A stretch of 41,151 nucleotides of DNA from Fimbriiglobus sp. (lineage in GTDB: Bacteria; Planctomycetota; Planctomycetia; Gemmatales; Gemmataceae), in contig JANXTU010000336.1 of NCBI GenBank assembly GCA_025352235.1, positions 1 to 41,151 on the forward strand, given 5' to 3'. Each line of letters opens with the position of its first letter. Within the stretch, counting starts at the first letter, position 1. Positions 9,410 through 16,443 of this stretch are shown here, in pieces. A program made the translations under genes and the position numbers. Below the pieces are notes generated by a model. It saw only the letters and a list, made by a program, of their open reading frames with translations. It had not been told where the DNA came from and searched no databases.

Positions 9410-10960
9410 TCACGCGAGCCCGTTCCGCTTGCGAAGAATCCATTCGAGGGCGAACAGGCCGAGGATCGCACCGAGCAGCCACCACGATCGGCGCAATCGC
9501 GTTGTGATCCGGTGCTCGACGACGGACGTTTCGCCTTTCAACCGTTCGATCAAACCGTCGAGCTCTTCCGGAGCGTAGACTTTGCCGCCGGTCGCGGTCG
9601 CCAACTCGTCCAGCAGCGGGCCGTTCGCGGATAAGTCGAGGAGTTCTTCCCCCTCGGCCGGGAGGACTTCGAAGTACGAGCGCAGATGCGTCGCCCGGCC
9701 GTCCGGGCCGGTAGGGCCGCGCAGCTGATCGGCCCAATCCGGGATGTCGAGTTCGATCGCGTACTTCCCCGGCGCGAGATCCCGGACGGTCGCCGACCAA
9801 TCGCGTGGCCACCCCTCGGGTTGTACGAATAGGACAAAGCCGACGGCACGCTCGGTCTCTCCCGGTTTTGAAGGCAGTTTCACCACGCGGGCCGCCTTCG
9901 TCGATTGGGCGCCGAGCTTCTTGGCGTCGCCGGCGCGGACGATGACCTCGACCTCCCGGCCGGGGCGGAACGTCGGTTCGCGCGTGCCGAAGCGGATCGT
10001 GCCCTCGGCGGTCACCGTCGGTAACAAGCGATCCGACGCCGCTTCGCGGGGTTCACCCTTCACGACGGGCGTGACCGTGACTGAAATATCGGGCGGGGGC
10101 AGTTTCGGAGCCATGACCACGGGGAAAATCGGCCCGCCCGCCCGCTTCACCGGCGACTCGCCCCAGTTGTGGCGACCATCGGTGAATAGGATCATGCCGA
10201 GGAGTTTGGGCTTCCCCTCGCCCGATTGCCCGGCGCGGGCGAGGGGAAGTTTCAAATCGGTGAGCGCAACGGGAATCGCACTCGTCGGCGTCGAATAGGG
10301 CCGTGCGGAATCGAGCGACTTCGCCAGAGGCCCGGGGTCGGTCGGCAAAGCGACGAGTTTTTGATCCCACCCGACGACTTCGACGGCGTGGGCCAACTTC
10401 AAACGGTCGATCAGGGCAGCGCCGTCGGGGAGCAACGCACGCTCCACGAGGGCCAACCGCGTCGCGTCGTCCATCCGCTTCACGATAGCATCGAAGCGTT
10501 TCTTACGGCCTCGGCCTTCGGGGGAGTCGTCGAAGCGCGGCGCGGCGCCGGATCCGGCCTCGGCGATCCAATCGTCGACTTCGCGGTCGCCGCTGATGTC
10601 GTGGGTCCATTGCAGTTTCTTGGCCAGCGCCAGTTTCTCGGCGAGCGGCCGCTGCGGATCGCAGACGCGCATACTGTCCGAGGTATCGACGGCGATCGAA
10701 ATGCGACCGGGGATTCGCTCGCGCTCGACTTCGATCTCGCGGGGATCGAAGAGCAATAGGGCGAGGAGCACCGAGGCGAGGGTCCACCGAAGCGCCAACA
10801 AAGGGGCGGCGACTCGCCGCGAGACGAGTCGCATTTCGGTCCGGGACAAAAAGAAGATCGCGATGCCGAGCGCGAGAGGGATCGCGACGATCACTCCATA
10901 ACGGACGGCGCTGGGCCAACCGGCGAAGGCCCAATCGAATTCGAGAGCGGCATTGGTCAT
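9410..10960 (-). CDS. Membrane-anchored von Willebrand factor A domain protein
   Basis: 516 residues. Two N-terminal membrane helices (about 21-38 and 53-72) are followed by a vWA-like domain beginning RISIAVDTSDSMRV; the MIDAS start D92-TSDS is kept. A long periplasmic part follows (beta-rich, including 'LAPGKYAIELDIPDW'), and a C-terminal helix (about 493-510, WWLLGAILGLFALEWIL) with a basic end. This topology (helices, vWA, large domain, final helix) resembles the BatA/BatB or 'glutamine amidotransferase-like' membrane vWA proteins common in planctomycetes. The function is unknown. It diverges from the methyltransferase gene over 141 bp, in which I see no clear promoter. Confidence 0.7.
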   Translation of the reverse strand: MTNAALEFDWAFAGWPSAVRYGVIVAIPLALGIAIFFLSRTEMRLVSRRVAAPLLALRWTLASVLLALLLFDPREIEVERERIPGRISIAVDTSDSMRVCDPQRPLAEKLALAKKLQWTHDISGDREVDDWIAEAGSGAAPRFDDSPEGRGRKKRFDAIVKRMDDATRLALVERALLPDGAALIDRLKLAHAVEVVGWDQKLVALPTDPGPLAKSLDSARPYSTPTSAIPVALTDLKLPLARAGQSGEGKPKLLGMILFTDGRHNWGESPVKRAGGPIFPVVMAPKLPPPDISVTVTPVVKGEPREAASDRLLPTVTAEGTIRFGTREPTFRPGREVEVIVRAGDAKKLGAQSTKAARVVKLPSKPGETERAVGFVLFVQPEGWPRDWSATVRDLAPGKYAIELDIPDWADQLRGPTGPDGRATHLRSYFEVLPAEGEELLDLSANGPLLDELATATGGKVYAPEELDGLIERLKGETSVVEHRITTRLRRSWWLLGAILGLFALEWILRKRNGLA

Positions 10961-11101
10961 CGGAACGATCGGAGGTCGGAGGACGGAACGATGTTGACTT
11001 TACCCGGATCGACACCGTTCGCCGAACCCGACTCGGATTTCTCGGGTTGCGGTCGATTCCGTAAAATCTCTATTTGAAACATCCTGCGAACGGGGAGAGT
11101 C

Positions 11102-11893
11102 ATGTCGATCGAGAGCTGCCGGGTCGTGTTGGTGCGGCCGCAGTACGCGGGCAACCTCGGCTCCGCGGCTCGGGCCATGGCGAACTTCGGTCTGCGCGAC
11201 CTCGTCCTCGTCGACCCGACCGCGAACAAGCAGAGTATGGATGCGGTCATGATGGCCACGCACGGGCTCGAAATTTTGCAAACGGCCCGCGTCGTCGGCA
11301 CACTCGCCGAAGCGCTCGCCGATTGCGCGTTCGTCCTCAGCACGTCCGGGGAAATCGGCGGGCTGAAGCGCAAAGGGTACTGGGGCCCACCCGACGAGAA
11401 ACTGCCGGCGCTGCTCGACGTACTCCCGGTCGCCCCGGCGGCCATCGTCTTCGGCCCCGAACCGCACGGTTTGACGGTCGACGAAATCACGCTGTGTCAC
11501 GGGATGATGTTCGTCCCCACGGCCGCCGGGCACGAATCGCTGAACCTCGCCCAAGCCGTCGCGGTGGTGCTGTACGAACTGCGGAAACTCTGGCTGACCC
11601 GAGTCGGGCTCGCCCCCGTTCCGGAGGTGCCCGCGACTTTCGAGAGCCAGGAGCGTATGTTCCAGCATCTCACCGAAGCCCTGACGGCGCAGCGGTTCCT
11701 CTGGGATTTTCGCGCCGGCGGCATCTTCCACGTGCTGCGCACCGTCATCGCCCGAGGCCGGCCGACGCAGAAAGAGATCAAGGTGTTCCACGGCCTCGCC
11801 ACGCAGTTGCTATACATCGCGAAAACGTTCGGCGTGCCGCATCCGACGGACGTGCCGAAGACGTCTGAAGTCGAAGAGACAACGGGGGAATGA
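11102..11893 (+). CDS. trmJ: TrmJ/SpoU-type RNA 2'-O-methyltransferase
   Basis: 263 residues. All three SPOUT (SpoU/TrmH) motifs are present: NLGSAARAMANFG (about 18-30), IVFGPEPHGLT (about 115-124) and LNLAQAVAVVLYEL (about 147-160). The deep trefoil knot formed by motifs 2 and 3 binds SAM. The motif 2 wording and a ~240-260 residue length with a C-terminal helical extension fit TrmJ, which 2'-O-methylates position 32 of tRNA, better than TrmH or RlmB. TrmJ itself is inferred; the SpoU family is certain. The start has a good SD (CGGGGAGAGTC). A frame-shifted ORF of nearly the same length (11074..11868) is a shadow. Confidence 0.8.
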   Translation: MSIESCRVVLVRPQYAGNLGSAARAMANFGLRDLVLVDPTANKQSMDAVMMATHGLEILQTARVVGTLAEALADCAFVLSTSGEIGGLKRKGYWGPPDEKLPALLDVLPVAPAAIVFGPEPHGLTVDEITLCHGMMFVPTAAGHESLNLAQAVAVVLYELRKLWLTRVGLAPVPEVPATFESQERMFQHLTEALTAQRFLWDFRAGGIFHVLRTVIARGRPTQKEIKVFHGLATQLLYIAKTFGVPHPTDVPKTSEVEETTGE

Positions 11894-11999
11894 CATGCGG
11901 TCGTCCCGGCGGAGTGGCGGACAAACTGGCGATGCGGGAACCGATCGTACAACGGACGGAGGAAGTGCACTCGCTGGCTGGGGGTAAATACCGAGTGAG

Positions 12000-12383
12000 T
12001 TACGGCCGTTCGTATGGAATGCGGAGTATCAATCCCGGGACGGCCCGGTAGTGCTTCTCGTTGAAGGTGCAGAGTTCAAAACCGATACCGACGGCGCAAC
12101 TCGCGATCAGCACATCCACCAACCCGATCCGATGCGAGAGGTGCAATTTTGAATAGTCGACCAGTGCTCGGTTGCAATCAATCTCATTTGGCCAAACTAT
12201 TGGAAACGCCGAAGTGAGTCGCACAGCATCCGCAACATCGAGGCTATTCCGACAGCCCTGAATCAGTTCCAATACGACGAATCCGGGAACCATCGGTACG
12301 TCCGGAAGTGAGCTCAGCCATAACACCGCCGCTGGAAGTTTCCGCTGCAGATCGATGAGAATGTCGGTATCGAGCATATTCAT
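12000..12383 (-). CDS. PIN-domain ribonuclease toxin, VapC family
   Basis: 127 residues, usual size for VapC. The acidic residues that bind Mg are visible: D5 (MNMLDTDILIDL), E39 (VVLELIQG) and D90 (LVDVLIASCA), followed by 'CTFNEKHYRAVPGL' near the C-terminus. PIN-domain VapC proteins are endoribonucleases that cleave tRNA or rRNA and are held inactive by a cognate VapB. Its ATG overlaps the stop of the upstream small gene by 4 bp (ATGA), the classic antitoxin-toxin coupling. It converges on trmJ over 106 bp. Confidence 0.88.
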   Translation of the reverse strand: MNMLDTDILIDLQRKLPAAVLWLSSLPDVPMVPGFVVLELIQGCRNSLDVADAVRLTSAFPIVWPNEIDCNRALVDYSKLHLSHRIGLVDVLIASCAVGIGFELCTFNEKHYRAVPGLILRIPYERP

Positions 12384-12643
12384 AGTTCGCCAATGCGATT
12401 GTTGGAAATCGCACGCAAACGGCGGGCTTCGGACAACGTGTCGGCGATGTCCGTTCGAGTGCCCAACAACCCTTCTGCTTCGAGGTAGGCCACCAACGAC
12501 GCTCCGTCTCCAAGACTCGGTGCGACGATTTTCGGCCGCGTCAACAGGCTAGTAGCGAACTCGTGGACGGCCATGCCGTGCCGAGTTGCCTCTTCGCTCA
12601 AAGAGGCGGTTAACTCATCTGTCAGTTCCAGTGTCATTGGCAT
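12380..12643 (-). CDS. VapB-like antitoxin of the PIN toxin
   Basis: 87 residues, hidden in the C-terminus of a long ORF in the track. I place the start at the ATG at 12643 because it has GGGAG about 8 bases upstream. The sequence MPMTLELTDELTASLSEEATRHGMAVHEFATSLL looks like a ribbon-helix-helix DNA-binding N-terminus. The remainder (LGTRTDIADTLSEARRLRAISN) would be the toxin-wrapping tail. Such antitoxins normally repress their own promoter. The family call comes mainly from the coupled VapC; sequence similarity to known VapB is only general. Confidence 0.75.
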   Translation of the reverse strand: MPMTLELTDELTASLSEEATRHGMAVHEFATSLLTRPKIVAPSLGDGASLVAYLEAEGLLGTRTDIADTLSEARRLRAISNNRIGEL

Positions 12644-12678
12644 CACAAGTCTCCCGTGGGCTTTCGATAATTGTACCC

Positions 12679-14262
12679 TCAACCCCCGTGGCCCGCCAGC
12701 CAGTCGCGCAGGGCCAGGGTCATGGTGCCGTTGTTGTCCATCCTCGGCACTTTGTTTTGGCCCCCTTCTTTGCCGCGGGATTCCATCCAGCGGTTGAAAG
12801 CCCCTTCGCGGACGGGGCGGACCTCCGGGGCCAGCATCGTCAGGTCGCCGGCGCGGTGGGCGTCGTAGTCTTCGTTCAAGCGCCGCAATTCGCCGTCGAG
12901 CACCCGGGTGAACTCGGCCAGATCGCGCGGCGGCGACCCCCGGAACTCGATCATGTAGAGGTGGTGGCCCGGCTTCTTCGGATCGGTCGGGAAGATCGGG
13001 CCGACGTGGTGGTCGGCCGTCAGGACCCCGCATGCTTCGGCCGCTTTCGCGATCCCTTTTTCGATCTCCTCTTCGATCAAATGCTCGCCGAAGGCGCTGA
13101 GGAAGTTCTTCGTGCGCCCGCTGAACCGGATCAACGGCGGATTCACGCTCTCGAACGTGATGGTGTCGCCGATGAGATAGCTCCAAAGGCCGGCGCAGGT
13201 CGTCACGGCGATGGCGTAGACGACCCCGGTTTGCACCGTGCGCAGCGTGTGCCGGGTCGGTTTGTCGGTCTTCAACTTCCCGTCGCGCAGGTCTTCGACC
13301 GGGATGAACTCGAAGAAGATCCCGTGGTCCGGGACGAGCCGCAAGAGATTGTAGCGCGGGTCTTCGGTGGCGATGAACCCCTCGGAACACGGATAGACTT
13401 CGCAAAACTGCACGGCGTCCGAACCGATCTCGGCGCGGAAGGTGTTGCGGTACGAATCGAATTTCGTACCGCCGTGGATCACGAGTTTCAACTGCGGCCA
13501 GATCTCGGCGATCGTGCTCTTGCCCGATTCTTTTTTGATGCGGTCGAACAGCACGAGCATCCATGACGGCACGCCGCTGAGGGCGGTGATCGGTTCGCGG
13601 ATCGACTGCTCGGCGAGCTTCTGCAACTTCGTGGGCCAATCGGCGATCAAACTGATGTCGAGCGGCGGGTAGGTGAACGGCCGGCTCGCGGCGATGACTT
13701 CTTTCGCGGCGATGCCGCTGAGGTCCCCCGCGAAGCTGCCGTCGGTTTGCCGGCGCATGTCGGTGCAGCCGCCGAGGAAGAAAAACTTGCCGGTGAACGT
13801 GTCGTGTTGGGGGAACGCGTTGCGGAACAATGCCATCGTGGTGAACGCGGCCTTCCGGTTCGACTTCAGCATCGAATGCGAGATCGGAATGTACTTCGTC
13901 GTCCCGCTGGTGGTGCCGCTCGACAGCGCGTAGTACGGGATCTTCCCGGGCCACGTGATGTCGTCGAGCTTCGGGTAGGCGTCCTTCCAGTATTCGTTCC
14001 AGAAGTCGTCGTAGTCGCGCAGCGGCACGCGGGCTTGATAATCCGCGACATTCTGAAGGAACGAGAAATCGTGATCGCGGCCGAACTTCGTCTTCTCGGC
14101 GGTTTGCAACAGCAAGCGGAGTGTTTGCTCTTGGGTGCGCATCGGATCGGCGCGATCGAGGTGGCGGACGCGGGCTTGGGCCGCGCGGACCATGGCGGTG
14201 TCGGCGAGGCGCCGGACGAGCCGCGAACCGGCGAGGGGAGCCAACCAAGCGGTGCCGGCCAT
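12679..14262 (-). CDS. GH3-type acyl-adenylating enzyme (auxin-responsive GH3 family protein)
   Basis: 527 residues from the ATG at 14262, which has GAGG about 8 bases upstream; the ORF track starts 35 codons earlier. I recognise the GH3 fold (ANL superfamily): the phosphate-binding loop SSGTTSGTTKYIPI (about 114-126), 'YPCSEGFIATEDP', and the C-terminal 'GLWSYLIGDTITFESVNPP' with 'IRFSGRTKNFLSAFGEHLIEEEI'. Plant GH3 enzymes join amino acids to jasmonate or auxin through an acyl-AMP. Bacterial members are widespread, but their substrates are generally unknown. It is upstream of the VapBC-like pair on the same strand, 35 bp apart, and downstream of a small secreted protein, so one transcript is possible. 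Confidence 0.85.
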   Translation of the reverse strand: MAGTAWLAPLAGSRLVRRLADTAMVRAAQARVRHLDRADPMRTQEQTLRLLLQTAEKTKFGRDHDFSFLQNVADYQARVPLRDYDDFWNEYWKDAYPKLDDITWPGKIPYYALSSGTTSGTTKYIPISHSMLKSNRKAAFTTMALFRNAFPQHDTFTGKFFFLGGCTDMRRQTDGSFAGDLSGIAAKEVIAASRPFTYPPLDISLIADWPTKLQKLAEQSIREPITALSGVPSWMLVLFDRIKKESGKSTIAEIWPQLKLVIHGGTKFDSYRNTFRAEIGSDAVQFCEVYPCSEGFIATEDPRYNLLRLVPDHGIFFEFIPVEDLRDGKLKTDKPTRHTLRTVQTGVVYAIAVTTCAGLWSYLIGDTITFESVNPPLIRFSGRTKNFLSAFGEHLIEEEIEKGIAKAAEACGVLTADHHVGPIFPTDPKKPGHHLYMIEFRGSPPRDLAEFTRVLDGELRRLNEDYDAHRAGDLTMLAPEVRPVREGAFNRWMESRGKEGGQNKVPRMDNNGTMTLALRDWLAGHGG

Positions 14263-14383
14263 CGACCATCCTCGGGCATCGTCGGCCCGGGATTTCGGGA
14301 TGTGGGCAGGCCGACACGGTCGTTTTACGGAGTGTGGTGAGCATCGGGATGCGATGCTCGGTTTCAATGCCCGTCCGAGGTGT

Positions 14384-14800
14384 TCAATCGCGGCGGAAAT
14401 TCATCGCGTCCTCGCGGCGTTCGCGGGTGCGGCGGGAGAGTCCGGGTGTCCAATTCTGCTGGACGATCTTCGGTTGATCGATGCCCATGAATTTCGTCGA
14501 ACGGTCGTAGAGACGGTCCCAAAAATCCTTCCCCTCGCCCGGCATACCCGGGTACGGGGCGACGACGTTTTTCAAATCGACGGCGGGTTGCACCGGCTTT
14601 TCGGTGGTGAATTGCCCGCTCGCACCGTAGTACCCGGCCGGTTTGCCGACCTTGGGGAACTGCGCTCCGACTTTCTCGAACTGATTGCCGACGGGGTTGA
14701 TCATCGGCCGACCGACCTGCACACCGCCGGGCATCGCGTATTGGGCTTGGGCCACCGCCGCGCCGCCAAACAACCCGCAACAGACCAATATGGTTCGCAT
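14384..14800 (-). CDS. Small secreted protein of unknown function
   Basis: 138 residues from the ATG at 14800 (an ATG six codons upstream is possible). The signal peptide MRTILVCCGLFGGAAVAQAQ has an AxA-type cleavage region. The mature part is polar and proline/glycine-rich (YAMPGGVQVGRPMINPVGNQF, VAPYPGMPGEGKDFWDRLYD) with an Arg-rich C-terminus (RRTRERREDAMNF). It matches no family I know. SD-like GGGGG lies upstream. Codon use and the clear signal peptide support that it is real. Confidence 0.6.
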   Translation of the reverse strand: MRTILVCCGLFGGAAVAQAQYAMPGGVQVGRPMINPVGNQFEKVGAQFPKVGKPAGYYGASGQFTTEKPVQPAVDLKNVVAPYPGMPGEGKDFWDRLYDRSTKFMGIDQPKIVQQNWTPGLSRRTRERREDAMNFRRD

Positions 14801-14892
14801 CGCGTCCACCCCCCGCAATCGAATCGATTCAATGGCCAGCTATGCCATCCTCGTGAATCGCCGTCAAGTGAAGTTTTGGTAGGTGGGTGTGC

Positions 14893-15057
14893 CAACGATT
14901 CTTGGAGTCGTCATTCCAGCGTGAACCCACCCACCCTATCGTGGAATGACGTCCGACTTTCGGAACGACCTAGCGCGGCAAGGAGTTACGTCCGATTCTA
15001 GGTGCCTCCCCTGGCTTGGATTCACAAGTCATTCCCCCGTGGCTCCAAGAATTGTTG
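14893..15057. repeat. MITE-like element with 15-bp terminal inverted repeats
   Basis: The ends are CAACGATTCTTGGAG (14893-14907) and CTCCAAGAATTGTTG (15043-15057), inverted with one mismatch. Inside is a further perfect inverted pair, GTCATTCCA (14909-14917) and TGGAATGAC (14942-14950). A third copy of the end motif, CAACGATTCTTGGAG, lies just outside at 15093-15107. No transposase is present. Confidence 0.6.
14938..15057 (+). repeat. Dispersed 120-bp repeat, copy 1
   Basis: This stretch matches the reverse complement of 41032-41151 with only 4 mismatches in 120 bases. It forms the right part of the MITE-like element. Small ORFs in both copies translate alike (SWSHGGMTCES), but they reflect the repeat rather than a gene. 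Confidence 0.85.
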
Positions 15058-15513
15058 TCATACCCTGGTAGGTTGGTAGGGGTAGGGGTGTAGCAACGAT
15101 TCTTGGAGTTTCGTGAAATCTCGTTTGGCATTGGGCTTGCGCGTCGGGTGTGGAAATGGGACAACGCATCGGTTCCACCATCCGGGAAGGCGGGTCACTC
15201 ACGGGGCCGGCTCGCCGGAGTCGCTTGGGCAACCCCGGTGGACCTGGCAATGCAGTTGCTTTGTTTGGATTGAGTCGCTATTGGCTCCGTCACAGCTTGG
15301 GGGTTGCCGGTAAAACCGGTGCCTTCGGCTGATGCCGCGGAAGCCATCCGAATGCCGGATGCCCGCAGGCGGCAACCATCCGAGGTAAACTGGCGAAGAT
15401 GTGACGATTCGGTGGACTGGCGAACGCAGGGCGACTTTGATCCGTGTGCGGGTTCTTCTAGAGAAGGGCTTGCCGGGAAGGGAGTTAAGCCGCGGGTTCT
15501 CGGTGACACCGGG

Positions 15514-15541
15514 TTGACAGGGTAAACCTGCGGGTTATACT
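15514..15541 (+). promoter_or_regulatory. Strong sigma70-type promoter of the HTH-REC/kinase operon
   Basis: TTGACA (15514-15519), 16-bp spacer, TATACT (15536-15541), near-consensus. The predicted start is about 15548, giving an unusually long ~210-nt leader before the response regulator at 15760. Confidence 0.6.
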
Positions 15542-15624
15542 TCCCGCGTCCGATTGACTTTGAACACCCCAACTTGCGCCGCCTCCGCAGTCGACGACCG
15601 CGATCCATCTGACCGGGCTTCGGC

Positions 15625-15646
15625 GTTTTGTGCAGTTTCACAAAAC
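15625..15646 (+). promoter_or_regulatory. Hairpin or operator in the leader of the response regulator gene
   Basis: Perfect 8-bp inverted repeat GTTTTGTG-CAGTTT-CACAAAAC, within the ~210-nt leader. It could be an RNA hairpin or a dimeric operator for the encoded HTH protein. There is no T-run after it, so it is not a terminator. Confidence 0.35.
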
Positions 15647-15759
15647 CCGCAATCCTGGTCGCCATGTTCCAAGGATGGTTCCACACCCGAACACCGGCTT
15701 CGTCAGCCGTTGCGCGGGTTCCTTCATGCAGCCGGCAGGAGCCGGAAGGATGGATGGCC

Positions 15760-16341
15760 ATGAAGACGGTATTCACGACCGGCGAAGCCGCGAAGATCTG
15801 CAAGGTCAGCCAGCAGACCATCATCCGCTGCTTCGACAACGGGCAACTCAAAGGGTTCCGGGTTCCCGGATCCAAGTTCCGCCGCATTCCGCGCGAATCG
15901 TTGTACCGCTTCATGCGGGACAACCAGATTCCCACCGATGCCCTCGAAAGCGGCAAGCGCAAAGTGCTGCTGGTCGACGACGACGCCGAACTGGTCGAAG
16001 TCACAGCCCGTCTCCTCGAAGACGACGGTCGGTTTGAAGTCAAGGTCGCGGCCAACGGCTTCGACGCCGGAATGATGGTCAAGGAATACCGCCCGGACAT
16101 CATGCTGCTCGACGTGATGCTGCCGGATATTAACGGTAAGGAAGTCTGCATGCGGGTGCGCTCGGATGCGAGCCTCGAAGAAGTGCGCATCATCTGCATC
16201 AGCGGCATGGTGGAAGACGACAAGATCCAAGAGTTGCGGCTCGCGGGGGCCGACGACTTCGAGCGCAAGCCGTTCGATGTCGAAATCCTCATCGACAAGA
16301 TGTGCCGGCTTCTCGACATGGAAACCGCCGCGGTCGCTTAA
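15760..16341 (+). CDS. Response regulator with N-terminal excisionase-type HTH and C-terminal receiver domain
   Basis: 193 residues from the ATG at 15760; ATG 15754 is an alternative, and an AAGGA motif lies 10 bp upstream. The N-terminus, FTTGEAAKICKVSQQTIIRCFDNGQLKGFRVPGS, is a MerR/excisionase-type helix-turn-helix. From about residue 66 a complete receiver domain follows: acidic pocket D73-D75 (VLLVDDDAE), phospho-acceptor D118 (IMLLDVMLPD) and K170 (FERKPF). DNA-binding before REC is the reverse of the usual REC-output order. It is known in planctomycetes but of unstudied function. It precedes a histidine kinase, likely its partner, with a hairpin repeat between the genes. Confidence 0.85.
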   Translation: MKTVFTTGEAAKICKVSQQTIIRCFDNGQLKGFRVPGSKFRRIPRESLYRFMRDNQIPTDALESGKRKVLLVDDDAELVEVTARLLEDDGRFEVKVAANGFDAGMMVKEYRPDIMLLDVMLPDINGKEVCMRVRSDASLEEVRIICISGMVEDDKIQELRLAGADDFERKPFDVEILIDKMCRLLDMETAAVA

Positions 16342-16347
16342 TTTGTG

Positions 16348-16424
16348 AGTTCGGAGTTTGGAACTCGGAGTGCGGAATCGAAGAAACTCTTCCATTCCGC
16401 ACTCCGAGCACCAAACTCCGAACT
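16348..16424. repeat. Long hairpin of the 'GGAGTGCGGAAT' palindromic repeat family
   Basis: Arms of 31 bp (16348-16378 and 16394-16424) pair with 2 mismatches around a 15-nt loop and are followed by TCTTTT. The core GGAGTGCGGAAT recurs in the palindrome inside uvrA at 32006-32087. The hairpin separates the response regulator from the kinase and could attenuate or terminate the transcript. Confidence 0.7.
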
Positions 16425-16443
16425 TCTTTTCAAGGGGTGAAGG

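Larger units (their letters stand above)
14801..15513. other. Repeat-rich intergenic region without a convincing gene
   Basis: About 710 bp up to the promoter of the response regulator. The left half holds the inverted-repeat element and its third terminal-motif copy (entries below). The right half, about 15125-15513, has several short inverted repeats, for example CCGGTAAAACCGG near 15308 and CATCCG..CGGATG near 15345. I recognise no RNA gene or riboswitch there. Short ORFs in this stretch have no start context or family. Confidence 0.5.

Noticed and set aside
14970-15164. Small ORF sharing MTCES.PGEAP.IGRNSLP with an ORF at 40895-41119
   Set aside because: The similarity comes from the dispersed 120-bp DNA repeat, not from a conserved protein.
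15125-15513. Possible riboswitch or small RNA in the structured gap
   Set aside because: Short inverted repeats exist but I recognise no riboswitch core and no terminator.
15304-15525. 73-codon ORF in the gap before the HTH-REC gene
   Set aside because: No signal, family or SD, and it overlaps the promoter of the regulator.
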